This document shows positions 17,591 to 25,790 of a DNA stretch of 64,000 nucleotides, in pieces. Origin of the DNA: UBA5536 sp964592595. Lineage in GTDB: Bacteria; Bacteroidota; Bacteroidia; Bacteroidales; F082. Made by a program: the position numbers and the translations under genes. The stretch spans positions 1 to 64,000 of the forward strand of contig CAZQFH010000007.1 in NCBI GenBank assembly GCA_964592595.1. The letters run 5' to 3'. The notes beneath the pieces were generated by a model. That model made no database searches, was not told the origin of the DNA, and worked only from the letters and a program-made list of their open reading frames with translations. The first letter of the stretch is position 1. Every line of letters begins with the position of its first letter.

Positions 17591-17604
17591 AAGCAAAAAA
17601 TTTA

Positions 17605-18600
17605 TCAGAAAGGTCTGAAACCAATTATTTCTCTGACTTCCCGTATTGTTTTACGTGCGCTTTCGTGTGCTTTTTCGGCTCCAATACGCGCAGCTTTGCT
17701 GATAGCAGCCTCATCACCCGAAAGCGTCAGGATTTTATCACGCAACGGCTCTGTAAAGATAATAATATCTTCGGCAAGTTGCTTTTTGAGGTCGCCGTAG
17801 CGGATACTGCAATTGTTGTAGGCGTCATCGAAATGATTCACTACATCAGGTTTTGAAACGACTTTTAGCAAAGAAAACAGGTTCTCAATAGCTTCAGGTT
17901 TTACCTGATTGGGCTCGGTAGGACCACTATCAGTCACTGCCCGCATCACTTTTTTGCGAATCGCTTTGGGGTCATCAGCCAAAAAGATGGCATTACCTTC
18001 GCCTTCCGATTTTCCCATTTTTCCGCTTCCGTCAAGGCCGGGAATTTTTACCAGTTGTTCTCCAAAATTATAAGCCTGAGGAATCGGAAAAAAATCTTCT
18101 TTATACATGCGGTTAAAACGGCGGGCAAAAGTTCTGGTCATTTCCAGATTTTGTTCCTGATCTTTGCCTACCGGAACTTTATCAGCTTTGTGTATGATGA
18201 TATCTGCCGCCATCAAGGTGGGATAGGTGAGCAGTCCGGCATTTACATTTTCGGGTTGCTTGCGAGCCTTTTCCTTGAAAGTTGTAACACGTTCCAGCTC
18301 ACCCAGATAAGCATTCATATTCAGAATTAGGTATAATTCTGCAATTTCGGGCAAGTCGCTTTGGATGTAGAGCGTAGCTTTTTCGGGGTCGAGGCCGGCG
18401 GCTAAATATTCGGCCAGCACATGCTTCACATTGCCGTGCAGGTCTGCTGGCTTAGGATGTGTTGTTAGTGAATGATAGTCAGCAATAAAGAAAAAACAAT
18501 TATGTGTTTCCTGCATCTTCACAAAGTTTTTTACAGCGCCAAAATAATTGCCGAGATGCAGTTTGCCTGTGGGTCGAATTCCGCTTAATACTGTTTCCAT
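17605..18600 (-). CDS. trpS: Tryptophan--tRNA ligase
   Basis: A class I aminoacyl-tRNA synthetase of 331 residues that charges tRNA-Trp. The HIGH-type motif appears as GIRPTGKLHLGNYFGA and the KMSKS-type motif as GSGKMGKSEGEGN. Length and the N-terminal METVLSGIRPTG are typical. It lies 31 bases after RNase G. Confidence 0.97.
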   Translation of the reverse strand: METVLSGIRPTGKLHLGNYFGAVKNFVKMQETHNCFFFIADYHSLTTHPKPADLHGNVKHVLAEYLAAGLDPEKATLYIQSDLPEIAELYLILNMNAYLGELERVTTFKEKARKQPENVNAGLLTYPTLMAADIIIHKADKVPVGKDQEQNLEMTRTFARRFNRMYKEDFFPIPQAYNFGEQLVKIPGLDGSGKMGKSEGEGNAIFLADDPKAIRKKVMRAVTDSGPTEPNQVKPEAIENLFSLLKVVSKPDVVNHFDDAYNNCSIRYGDLKKQLAEDIIIFTEPLRDKILTLSGDEAAISKAARIGAEKAHESARKTIREVREIIGFRPF

Positions 18601-18631
18601 GAAGCGTTTTTGCAGTTGTTGACTTGCTTTA

Positions 18632-20182
18632 TTAAATTTTTATTTCGTCGTTATTCAAGTTGAAAAATTTATATTCCAACATATGGTAATTTGCCATTGC
18701 CTTCACGTGAATTGTTTTCCGATACTTCCACGCCCATTTTCTGCGGATTGAGAAAATTCCCCTTGTGAGATAGGCGTAAATAAATGGATGAACAGTAAGT
18801 GTTATGGCTTTTTCGTTTTGATCCTGTAGCAGGTATTTCAGATTGTTTTCAATTTCGTCAGTAAAAATTATACTGGGTTTGATTTTTCCGGTACCTTCAC
18901 AAACAGGGCAGCTCTCGAGGACTTGCACATTCATTTCGGGACGCACGCGCTGGCGAGTGATTTGCACCAATCCAAATTTGCTTGGGGGCAGAATGGTGTG
19001 TTTGGCATGATCGCGTGCCATCTCATCTTTGAGCTTTTGGTAAAGCTCGCGGCGATGCCGGGCATCATGCAGGTCGATAAAATCAACCACAATGATACCA
19101 CCCATATCGCGTAATCGCAATTGACGCGCAATTTCGGCAGCGGCTTCCAGGTTTACTTCCAGTGCGTTTTCTTCCTGGCTGTTTTCTTTATTTACACGAT
19201 GACCGCTATTTACATCGATCACGTGCATGGCTTCGGTATGTTCTATAATCAGATAAACACCACTACGGATGGTTACAGTTTTTCCAAAAAGGCCTTTTAT
19301 TTGTTTATCTACACCAAAATGCTCAAAAATGGGCGCTTTACCTTTGTAAAGCTTAACGATGTCAATCTTTTGAGGAGCAATCGTCTGGATAAAATTTCTT
19401 GTTTCTTCAAACAATGTATTTTCGTTGATATGAACACTGTTGAAAGATTCATTGAGCAAGTCGCGCAAAATAGCTGAGGTGCGGTCGAGCTCGCTGATAA
19501 TTTTTACAGGAGGCGCGGCATTTTGTAATTTTTGCGTGGTTTTTTCCCACTTTTCGACCAGCGACCTGAGATCGGAATCCAGTTCGGCAACTTTTTTGTT
19601 TTCTGCAACTGTGCGAATGATCACTCCATAATTATTTGGTTTGATGGATTGTATCAATCTTTTGAGGCGGTTGCGTTCTTCGCTGCTGCGTATTTTTTGT
19701 GAGATGGAAATCCGGCTCGAAAAAGGGACAAGAACAAGGTATCTTCCGGCAAAAGATATTTCGGAAGAGATCCGTGGGCCTTTGGTCGAAATGGGTTCTT
19801 TTGCTATTTGAACAAGAATTTGAGCGCCAGTGGCTAATACTTGTGTGATTTTCCCGGTTTTTTCGATATCAGGTTCAAGCCTGAAATTATCCATAGTCAC
19901 CTGAGCAGGTTTGCCGTTGAGTGCCAGCTTGGTGTATTTATTCAAAGAACGAATCTGAGGTCCCAGATCCAGGTAATGTAAAAAGGCATCTTTTTCGTAA
20001 CCAACATCAACAAAGGCAGCATTTAATCCGGGCATAATTTTTTTAACACGACCCAGATAAACATCACCAACTGCATAATTATTGTTGGTTTTCTCCTTGT
20101 GGAGTTCTACTAGCTGTTTATCTTCTAAAAGAACGATATCCACTTCCGAAGCGCGAGAATCTATGATGAGTTCCCTGTTCAC
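18632..20182 (-). CDS. rng: Ribonuclease G/E family endoribonuclease
   Basis: A 516-residue endoribonuclease involved in rRNA 5' maturation and mRNA decay. Visible are the S1 RNA-binding region (VGDVYLGRVKKIMPGLNAAFVDVG), the catalytic acids in HVIDVNSG and GGIIVVDFIDLHD, and the zinc-link motif CPVCEGTG near residue 430. It lacks the long C-terminal scaffold of E. coli RNase E, so RNase G-like. The 150-base leader contains a strong hairpin (20270-20311), a candidate site for feedback control. Confidence 0.95.
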   Translation of the reverse strand: MNRELIIDSRASEVDIVLLEDKQLVELHKEKTNNNYAVGDVYLGRVKKIMPGLNAAFVDVGYEKDAFLHYLDLGPQIRSLNKYTKLALNGKPAQVTMDNFRLEPDIEKTGKITQVLATGAQILVQIAKEPISTKGPRISSEISFAGRYLVLVPFSSRISISQKIRSSEERNRLKRLIQSIKPNNYGVIIRTVAENKKVAELDSDLRSLVEKWEKTTQKLQNAAPPVKIISELDRTSAILRDLLNESFNSVHINENTLFEETRNFIQTIAPQKIDIVKLYKGKAPIFEHFGVDKQIKGLFGKTVTIRSGVYLIIEHTEAMHVIDVNSGHRVNKENSQEENALEVNLEAAAEIARQLRLRDMGGIIVVDFIDLHDARHRRELYQKLKDEMARDHAKHTILPPSKFGLVQITRQRVRPEMNVQVLESCPVCEGTGKIKPSIIFTDEIENNLKYLLQDQNEKAITLTVHPFIYAYLTRGIFSIRRKWAWKYRKTIHVKAMANYHMLEYKFFNLNNDEIKI

Positions 20183-20269
20183 TTGATATTTTTTTTGTTG
20201 AGTAGCTGCTTTTTGGCAGCTTGAGTTAAACGATGATAGGAGTGGAATTCAGTACAAAATGATAAAACC

Positions 20270-20311
20270 GAATAACACAATGCCGGGTTTGTTTCCGACA
20301 TTGTGTTATTC
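20270..20311 (-). terminator. Strong hairpin between the small basic protein gene and rng
   Basis: A perfect 13-bp inverted repeat (GAATAACACAATG/CATTGTGTTATTC) with a 16-nt loop. On the minus strand it is followed by a T-rich but interrupted stretch. It may terminate the HU/small-protein transcript, or partly terminate it and act as a leader structure for rng. Confidence 0.6.
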
Positions 20312-20332
20312 TAAAATCAATGACATAGAAAA

Positions 20333-20422
20333 CTATTTCTTCTTATGTCTGTTCTTCCTCAAACGTTTTTTCCGTTTGTGGGTAGCCATCTTGTGTCTTT
20401 TTCTTTTTTTCCCGCTTGGCAT
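20333..20422 (-). CDS. 29-residue Lys/Arg-rich protein, AURKAIP1/COX24 (mS38)-like
   Basis: Translation from the ATG at 20422 gives MPSGKKRKRHKM followed by ATHKRKKRLRKNRHKKK and a stop: 29 residues, about two thirds basic. I recall near-identical short proteins throughout Bacteroidota, annotated with the AURKAIP1/COX24 domain of mitochondrial ribosomal protein mS38, which suggests a ribosome-bound peptide. I have not verified the assignment. It lies 31 bases after the HU gene and 150 before rng. It is far below normal gene-calling length limits. Confidence 0.8.
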   Translation of the reverse strand: MPSGKKRKRHKMATHKRKKRLRKNRHKKK

Positions 20423-20453
20423 AATAATTTTTTTTTTGATGAATCGAACTAAA

Positions 20454-20738
20454 TTATTTTACGCTGCCTTTAACTTCGTTAACAAAAGTTTTGGCAGGTT
20501 TGAAAGCAGGAATGTTGTGTGCAGGGATAATGATGGTGGTGTTTTTGGAGATATTTCTTCCGGTTTTTTCAGCTCTTCTTTTGATAGTAAAGCTTCCGAA
20601 GCCTCTCAGGTAAACATTTTCACCATTCACCATTGCATTTTTCACTACATCCATGAAGGATTCTACTACTGCCTGAACGGCTACTTTTTCAACACCTGTT
20701 TTGTTAGCAACATCTGCTACGATTTCTGCTTTTGTCAT
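20454..20738 (-). CDS. hup: HU/IHF-family DNA-binding protein
   Basis: A 94-residue histone-like protein. The dimerisation helices MTKAEIVADVANKTGV and AVVESFMDVV, the GFGSFTIKRR turn, and the DNA-bending arm TGRNISKNTTIIIPAHNIPAFKPAK are the HU/IHF pattern. Length is normal. It leads the unit with the 29-residue protein, from the promoter-like element at 20792-20785. Confidence 0.95.
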   Translation of the reverse strand: MTKAEIVADVANKTGVEKVAVQAVVESFMDVVKNAMVNGENVYLRGFGSFTIKRRAEKTGRNISKNTTIIIPAHNIPAFKPAKTFVNEVKGSVK

Positions 20739-20784
20739 ATCTTTAAACTTTAAAAGATTAGAAATGTGAATTTTATTTGGACGG

Positions 20785-20812
20785 CAAAGGTAAAAACATT
20801 TTTTTATTCAAA
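20785..20812 (-). promoter_or_regulatory. Candidate promoter for the HU gene
   Basis: On the minus strand TACCTTTG (20792-20785) fits TAnnTTTG, with TTTG at 20812-20809 only 16 nt upstream, shorter than usual. The leader would be about 40 nt. Confidence 0.5.
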
Positions 20813-20866
20813 AAGGCCTTTTAACTTTTTTTTATCTCTAATCTACTCAATAATAATAAATTCGAC

Positions 20867-21958
20867 ATGATTGATCTGAGTTCAAAAATATTAAACTGGT
20901 ATAATCAAAACAAACGCGACTTACCCTGGCGTGATACCTCAGACCCATACAGGATATGGATCTCGGAAGTTATATTGCAGCAAACCCGTGTAGAACAGGG
21001 ACTTGAGTACTATGTGCGATTCGTGAAGCGTTGGCCTGATGTGAAGCATCTTGCTGCTGCTTCGGAGCAGGAAGTGCTTAAGATGTGGCAAGGTTTGGGA
21101 TATTACTCACGCGCCCGCAATATGTTAGCTGCTGCCAAACAAATTATGTTAGATCATAATGGTGTCTTTCCAAAAACAGCTGCTGAATTGCAAAAACTTA
21201 AAGGTATTGGTGATTATACAGCCGCGGCGATCGCTTCAATTGCCTTTAACGAGCCCGTTGCTGTGATTGATGGGAATGTTTATCGCGTACTTTCACGTTT
21301 GTTTGAGGTAGAAATTCCAATTGACATTCCTCAGGGCAAAAGACATTTTAAGGCGCTAGCAGCAAATTTGTTGGACAAAAGCTTTCCGGGAGATTTTAAC
21401 CAGGCTTTGATGGAGTTTGGTGCCCTGCAATGTACCCCAAAATCACCTGATTGCGAAAATTGCCCTCTGCAATCTTTATGTTTGGCATTTGAACACAAAA
21501 AAGTAGATCAGTTGCCTGCGAAGAAGCATAAAATAAAAATTCGAAAACGTTTTCTGAATTATTTTATCCTTATAGGACATTTAAAATCGCAGTGCTACAC
21601 CTTCTTACGACACAGGAAATCCGGCGATGTATGGCAGGGTCTGTATGATTTTCCGTGTATCGAAACCAGCGAAAAGAAAGAAATGCATGAGCTTGAAAAT
21701 GAAGCCTTGTTTCAAAGAATCAAAGCTATTGCGCAAGAAGTGAAACCATTACCCGGTATTAAAAAACATATACTCACACATCAACACCTGATGGCAAGTT
21801 TTTATGTGGTAAAATGCAAAAGTGGTTTTGAAGGTTTGAAAAATAATTCTTTATCTTTGGTTTCCCAAACGGAGCTTGGAAATTATCCGATGCCACGTTT
21901 GATTGACCGATTTTTGCAGGATAATGAATCCCTATTTGATAATTGTAACAAAAATTAA
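20867..21958 (+). CDS. mutY: A/G-specific adenine DNA glycosylase
   Basis: Removes adenine mispaired with 8-oxoguanine. The catalytic glutamate is in SEVILQQTRVEQG, the helix-hairpin-helix in LKGIGDYTAAAIASIAF, the catalytic aspartate in AVIDGNVYRVLSR, and the [4Fe-4S] ligands have the exact spacing C-x6-C-x2-C-x5-C (CTPKSPDCENCPLQSLC). A C-terminal NUDIX-like domain for 8-oxoG recognition follows. The order mutY-ssb-gldE-gldD is a known Bacteroidota arrangement. Confidence 0.97.
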   Translation: MIDLSSKILNWYNQNKRDLPWRDTSDPYRIWISEVILQQTRVEQGLEYYVRFVKRWPDVKHLAAASEQEVLKMWQGLGYYSRARNMLAAAKQIMLDHNGVFPKTAAELQKLKGIGDYTAAAIASIAFNEPVAVIDGNVYRVLSRLFEVEIPIDIPQGKRHFKALAANLLDKSFPGDFNQALMEFGALQCTPKSPDCENCPLQSLCLAFEHKKVDQLPAKKHKIKIRKRFLNYFILIGHLKSQCYTFLRHRKSGDVWQGLYDFPCIETSEKKEMHELENEALFQRIKAIAQEVKPLPGIKKHILTHQHLMASFYVVKCKSGFEGLKNNSLSLVSQTELGNYPMPRLIDRFLQDNESLFDNCNKN

Positions 21959-21964
21959 TACGAA

Positions 21965-22453
21965 ATGGCTGGACTAAATAAAGTAATGCTTATCGGGCGA
22001 CTTGGTAAAGATCCCGAAGTGATCTCATTTGAAAATGGCGGAAAAAAAATGACCGTAACCATGGCTACAAGTGAGCGCTACCGCGATAGAAACGGACAAT
22101 GGCAAGATCAAACAGAATGGCATAATGTGGTAGCATGGGGCAACCTGGCTAATGATATTGATGAAAAAAGAAGGGTATATGCCAAAGGTGATTTGATGTT
22201 TGTTGAAGGAAAAATTAGAACCAGGCAATATACTGATGGACAAGGAGTAACAAAATATATTACGGAAATTCTTGCCGAAAAAATGAATCTGATTTCCAAA
22301 AGTAATTCTGGTGGCGATAGTTACAATGCTGGTAGTTATAATCAAAATAATGCAAAGGCTTCATCACCTCGCAACAGCGCTGCACCTGCAACTGACCGGA
22401 ATGATAATAAAGATTTTGATGTTACACAAGAAACGGATGATCTTCCCTTCTAG
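21965..22453 (+). CDS. ssb: Single-stranded DNA-binding protein
   Basis: A 162-residue SSB: OB fold from MAGLNKVMLIGRLGKDPEV through WHNVVAWG and YVEGK-like residues, a flexible Ser/Asn-rich linker, and the acidic tip DDLPF that binds repair and replication partners. It starts 6 bases after mutY and is likely co-transcribed. Confidence 0.97.
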   Translation: MAGLNKVMLIGRLGKDPEVISFENGGKKMTVTMATSERYRDRNGQWQDQTEWHNVVAWGNLANDIDEKRRVYAKGDLMFVEGKIRTRQYTDGQGVTKYITEILAEKMNLISKSNSGGDSYNAGSYNQNNAKASSPRNSAAPATDRNDNKDFDVTQETDDLPF

Positions 22454-22553
22454 CCTGGATATCAGCTTGTTTATGCTTATCCCAGAGGTGGATAATTTTG
22501 CATTTGAAATGGAAATTCTTTAATTTTGCTGCGAAATTCAAAACAAATAGATT

Positions 22554-23903
22554 TTGGACACATCAGACCCTGACCCCTTTGCGAGTATTATCGCAATATT
22601 ACTCAACACAGATTTTGTCGGATTAAACAGCACTATCATGCTTGGATTTGCTGTGCTCGTTTTATTGTTGTTTTTTTCTGCGATGGTTTCAGGAAGCGAA
22701 ACAGCTTACTTCTCCCTTAAACCGTCTGAACTCTATTTGCTTGATAGCATCGATAATGAAAGCAGTAAAGTAGTGTTAGCACATCGCGAACATCCCAAAA
22801 CACTTTTAGCAACTATATTAATAGCTAACAACTTAATAAACGTAGCTATTGTAATTCTCTCCAGCTTTCTTACCCAAAGTTTGTTTCGTTTTTCTGATAA
22901 TGCAATCGTTGCGTTTTTGGTTCAGATCGTCGCTATTACCTCTTTAATTTTATTGATTGGAGAGATTATTCCAAAAGTTATTGCTAACAAATACCCTCTA
23001 AAACTGGCCACCATAATGGCACAGCCATTGAGTGTAATGGTAACGATTTTTAAGCCCTTTAGCCATCTTTTAGTTAATTCTACTTCATTTATAGAGAAAA
23101 GAGTGAGTCGGCGGATGAAAAATGTTTCAATTAGTGATTTGTCAGATGCTATTGATATAACCTCTGACGAACAGTCGTTACCCGAAGAAAGACAGATGCT
23201 GAAAGGGATTGCCACGTTTAGTGAAAAAGAAGCCCGAAGCATTATGAAATCGCGGGTAAACATTACTGCTATTGATATTCATGCGCCATTTCAGCAGCTG
23301 CTCGAACTGATTATCAATAGTGGGTTTTCGCGTATTCCGGCCTACGATGGCAGCTTTGATAAAGTTGTTGGAATATTGTATATCAAGGATTTATTGCCCT
23401 ATTTGAATCACGATGATCTGGATTGGAAAGCTTTGATCAGACCAGCATTTTTTATTCCTGAGAATAAGAAAATCAATGATTTGCTTCAGGAGTTCAGACA
23501 AAAAAAGATCCATATGGCTATTGTGGTAGATGAATATGGCGGCACTTCAGGTTTGTTAACGCTCGAAGATATTATTGAAGAGATTGTAGGCGATATCAGC
23601 GATGAGTTTGATAAAGTGCCTGATGATGACTTTTACGAAGAAATTGATGAGCACACTACTGTTTTTGAGGCCCAAACCAGCTTATTGGATTTTTGTAAGG
23701 TCATGAAAATTGACGAGCATTATTTTGAAGATGTGCAAGGCGAATCGGATACCTTGGCAGGTTTACTTTTAGAACTTGAAGGCCGAATTCCGGAACGTGG
23801 CATGACAATAAAATGCAAGGATTTTAGTTTTGAGGTAACTGATGCCGATGCCCGGCGTATCAAAGAACTAAAAGTAATCAGAAAGTTGGCTGATAATGAA
23901 TAG
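22554..23903 (+). CDS. gldE: Gliding-motility-associated protein GldE (CNNM/CorC-type membrane protein)
   Basis: A 449-residue membrane protein with an N-terminal DUF21/CNNM domain (LLFFSAMVSGSETAYFSL and several helices), a pair of CBS domains (SGFSRIPAYDGSFDKVVGILYIKDLL; MAIVVDEYGGTSGLLTLEDIIEEIVGDI) and a C-terminal CorC/HlyC domain. The start must be the TTG at 22554: it is preceded two codons upstream by an in-frame TAG, there is no ATG before codon 29, and the reading MDTSDPDP matches the N-terminus I recall for GldE. It supports GldD function and overlaps gldD by 8 bases. Confidence 0.93.
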   Translation: MDTSDPDPFASIIAILLNTDFVGLNSTIMLGFAVLVLLLFFSAMVSGSETAYFSLKPSELYLLDSIDNESSKVVLAHREHPKTLLATILIANNLINVAIVILSSFLTQSLFRFSDNAIVAFLVQIVAITSLILLIGEIIPKVIANKYPLKLATIMAQPLSVMVTIFKPFSHLLVNSTSFIEKRVSRRMKNVSISDLSDAIDITSDEQSLPEERQMLKGIATFSEKEARSIMKSRVNITAIDIHAPFQQLLELIINSGFSRIPAYDGSFDKVVGILYIKDLLPYLNHDDLDWKALIRPAFFIPENKKINDLLQEFRQKKIHMAIVVDEYGGTSGLLTLEDIIEEIVGDISDEFDKVPDDDFYEEIDEHTTVFEAQTSLLDFCKVMKIDEHYFEDVQGESDTLAGLLLELEGRIPERGMTIKCKDFSFEVTDADARRIKELKVIRKLADNE

Positions 23904-24474
23904 CTTATTTTTCTATTTCATGATTTTTGGAGTCTTATTGTTTTCGTCTTGTGAAACAGATTATGCCCCAAAACCTCGTGGTTTTTTTCGTATTGATGTA
24001 CCAGAAAAAAATTATACTGTTATTGATACGCTACCAGCTTATCAATTTGAATCGCCTGATTATGCGGTTTTAAGTCCGGATGAAGAATCGCCATGGGAGA
24101 AAAACTGGATCACAATCAATTTTCCGGAATTCAAAGGCAGTTTGCATATCAGTTATAAGCCTGTAGATGAAAATCTGGCTGTTTATCTGGAGGATATGCA
24201 TGCCATGCTGATGAAGCATTTGCCCAAGGCCAGTGCTATTCAAGACAGTTTGATCTATGCTCCGGAGCGAGATGTTTATGGATTGTTATTTTCAATTCAG
24301 GGAAAAAGTGTGGCATCGCCCTTGCAATTTTATCTAACCGACAGCACCAGACATTTTGTAAGGGGTGCTTTGTATTTCAATATCAGGCCAAATAACGATT
24401 CGCTTGCTCCTGTAATCAATTTCCTTAGGAAGGATGTGGATCATTTTATTGAGTCGTTGCACTGGAAAGAATAA
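23896..24474 (+). CDS. gldD: Gliding-motility lipoprotein GldD
   Basis: A 192-residue lipoprotein with signal peptide and lipobox cysteine at residue 19 (LLFSSCETDY), followed by the GldD hallmark PKPRGFFRIDVPEK. Required for gliding in Flavobacterium; its molecular role is unclear. It overlaps gldE, so the pair is translationally coupled. Only two bases separate its stop from the stop of the convergent AlgJ-like gene. Confidence 0.93.
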   Translation: MNSLFFYFMIFGVLLFSSCETDYAPKPRGFFRIDVPEKNYTVIDTLPAYQFESPDYAVLSPDEESPWEKNWITINFPEFKGSLHISYKPVDENLAVYLEDMHAMLMKHLPKASAIQDSLIYAPERDVYGLLFSIQGKSVASPLQFYLTDSTRHFVRGALYFNIRPNNDSLAPVINFLRKDVDHFIESLHWKE

Positions 24475-24476
24475 AA

Positions 24477-25790
24477 TCAGGGCATAATTTCATCCTGTTT
24501 GTTTTTATAGATCCAGCCGGCATCAAGCATAAGCATTTCCTCTGTTGAAACGCCACGTTTTATCGCTTTTTCGCGGATACTTTCCATATAGGATTCACTT
24601 TGCCGAATACGATCGGCAATTTCGCGAATAGCCTGTTGTTTCTTTATCTCTGCCTCCCCGCCATCTTTTATTAGCTCATAGAGTTCGTCAATAAATCCAA
24701 AACCAAAACGATTCATATTGGCGTCGGTTTGAAGGATAATAATAACATCAGTGTTAAAAACAGCATCTAAAATAGGTACTAATACACGATCTTTCATCGG
24801 TCTTTCATCAGGATAAAAAACCTGTTTGTTGTAATACCAAAAGCTGTTGTCGCTAAATCCTTGTAATGGATATCCTCCTCCAAACCACTGCCAGTAATAG
24901 CTGTCAGCAACAGTGATGACGCGCGGTTTTTGATCGGGATCGGAAATTTCGAACTTAAATTCGGGATAGGGCATAGGGTAATCATCGGGTGGAAGCATTA
25001 TATTCATGCCTTCCCACAAATCCCGATCCGGAGATTTTAATTTACCGCTTATCTTGATGTTGGAAATTTTGAAATCAATAAACTCGCGATCAAGATGATG
25101 TTCAATAAGTTGAAATACAGAATCGAATACAAGCCCCATACCATAATAACTCCAATGAATTCCGGCTTTTGGGAATAATGCAAAACGACAGGTATCTTTA
25201 ATGGCATTAAAAAAATGATTCCCACCAATAACTGCAATCTCTTCCTGCTTTAGTTTTTCGTAATACGTGTCGTAATTTGTTGATCCTTTGATGGTTTCTT
25301 GGTATGCCTCAGGCATATACTCAGGATAAAAAGTACCCTTGCCAGGCGCCAAAACAACCAACAGAAGTTTATTATTTGCTTCAAGCCAATTGGCAACAGC
25401 AACGGTTTTTTGCACATCTTCCTTAACCTTTTCGTCTCCTACATAATCTAAACCATAATATGCTTTTATGTAGTTCAACTCATAGAGATATCCTTCTGTT
25501 CCTAAAATCACGCCTTGTGCATTAATCGTATCGAAAAGGCTGTATTGTAGTTGATTATGAATTCTTACCAAATGAGGTCTGTAGCCAATCGACTGCTCGA
25601 TATAAGTGTTCATGCTATCCTGAAAAGTACCTTTCCAAAAATTTTCTGCTTTCCAAATGGGTTTTTTTGGTGTTGAAATTGCACCTTTTAGTGCTCGTAT
25701 TTTCGGCAGACTAAATTGATGCTGAATGAAAGGCAAAATCATCATGATCATGATCAGCACAAAAAAGATATGTTTGAGCAGCTTGCGCAT
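24477..25790 (-). CDS. AlgJ/DltD-like SGNH-type protein paired with MBOAT
   Basis: A 437-residue protein with an N-terminal membrane anchor (HIFFVLIMIMMILPFI) and a periplasmic domain. GIHWSYYGMGLVFDSV and VITVADSYYWQWFGG resemble the His and Asp-Ser motifs of the AlgJ/AlgX group that moves acetyl or acyl groups onto polysaccharide. It overlaps the MBOAT gene by one base, as such partners usually do. The target glycan is unknown. The C-terminal 60 residues are charged and helical, not part of the usual domain as I know it. Confidence 0.75.
   Translation of the reverse strand: MRKLLKHIFFVLIMIMMILPFIQHQFSLPKIRALKGAISTPKKPIWKAENFWKGTFQDSMNTYIEQSIGYRPHLVRIHNQLQYSLFDTINAQGVILGTEGYLYELNYIKAYYGLDYVGDEKVKEDVQKTVAVANWLEANNKLLLVVLAPGKGTFYPEYMPEAYQETIKGSTNYDTYYEKLKQEEIAVIGGNHFFNAIKDTCRFALFPKAGIHWSYYGMGLVFDSVFQLIEHHLDREFIDFKISNIKISGKLKSPDRDLWEGMNIMLPPDDYPMPYPEFKFEISDPDQKPRVITVADSYYWQWFGGGYPLQGFSDNSFWYYNKQVFYPDERPMKDRVLVPILDAVFNTDVIIILQTDANMNRFGFGFIDELYELIKDGGEAEIKKQQAIREIADRIRQSESYMESIREKAIKRGVSTEEMLMLDAGWIYKNKQDEIMP

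Noticed and set aside
20259..20753. 164-codon plus-strand frame over HU and the small basic gene
   Set aside because: Phe-rich antisense translation of lysine-rich coding sequence.
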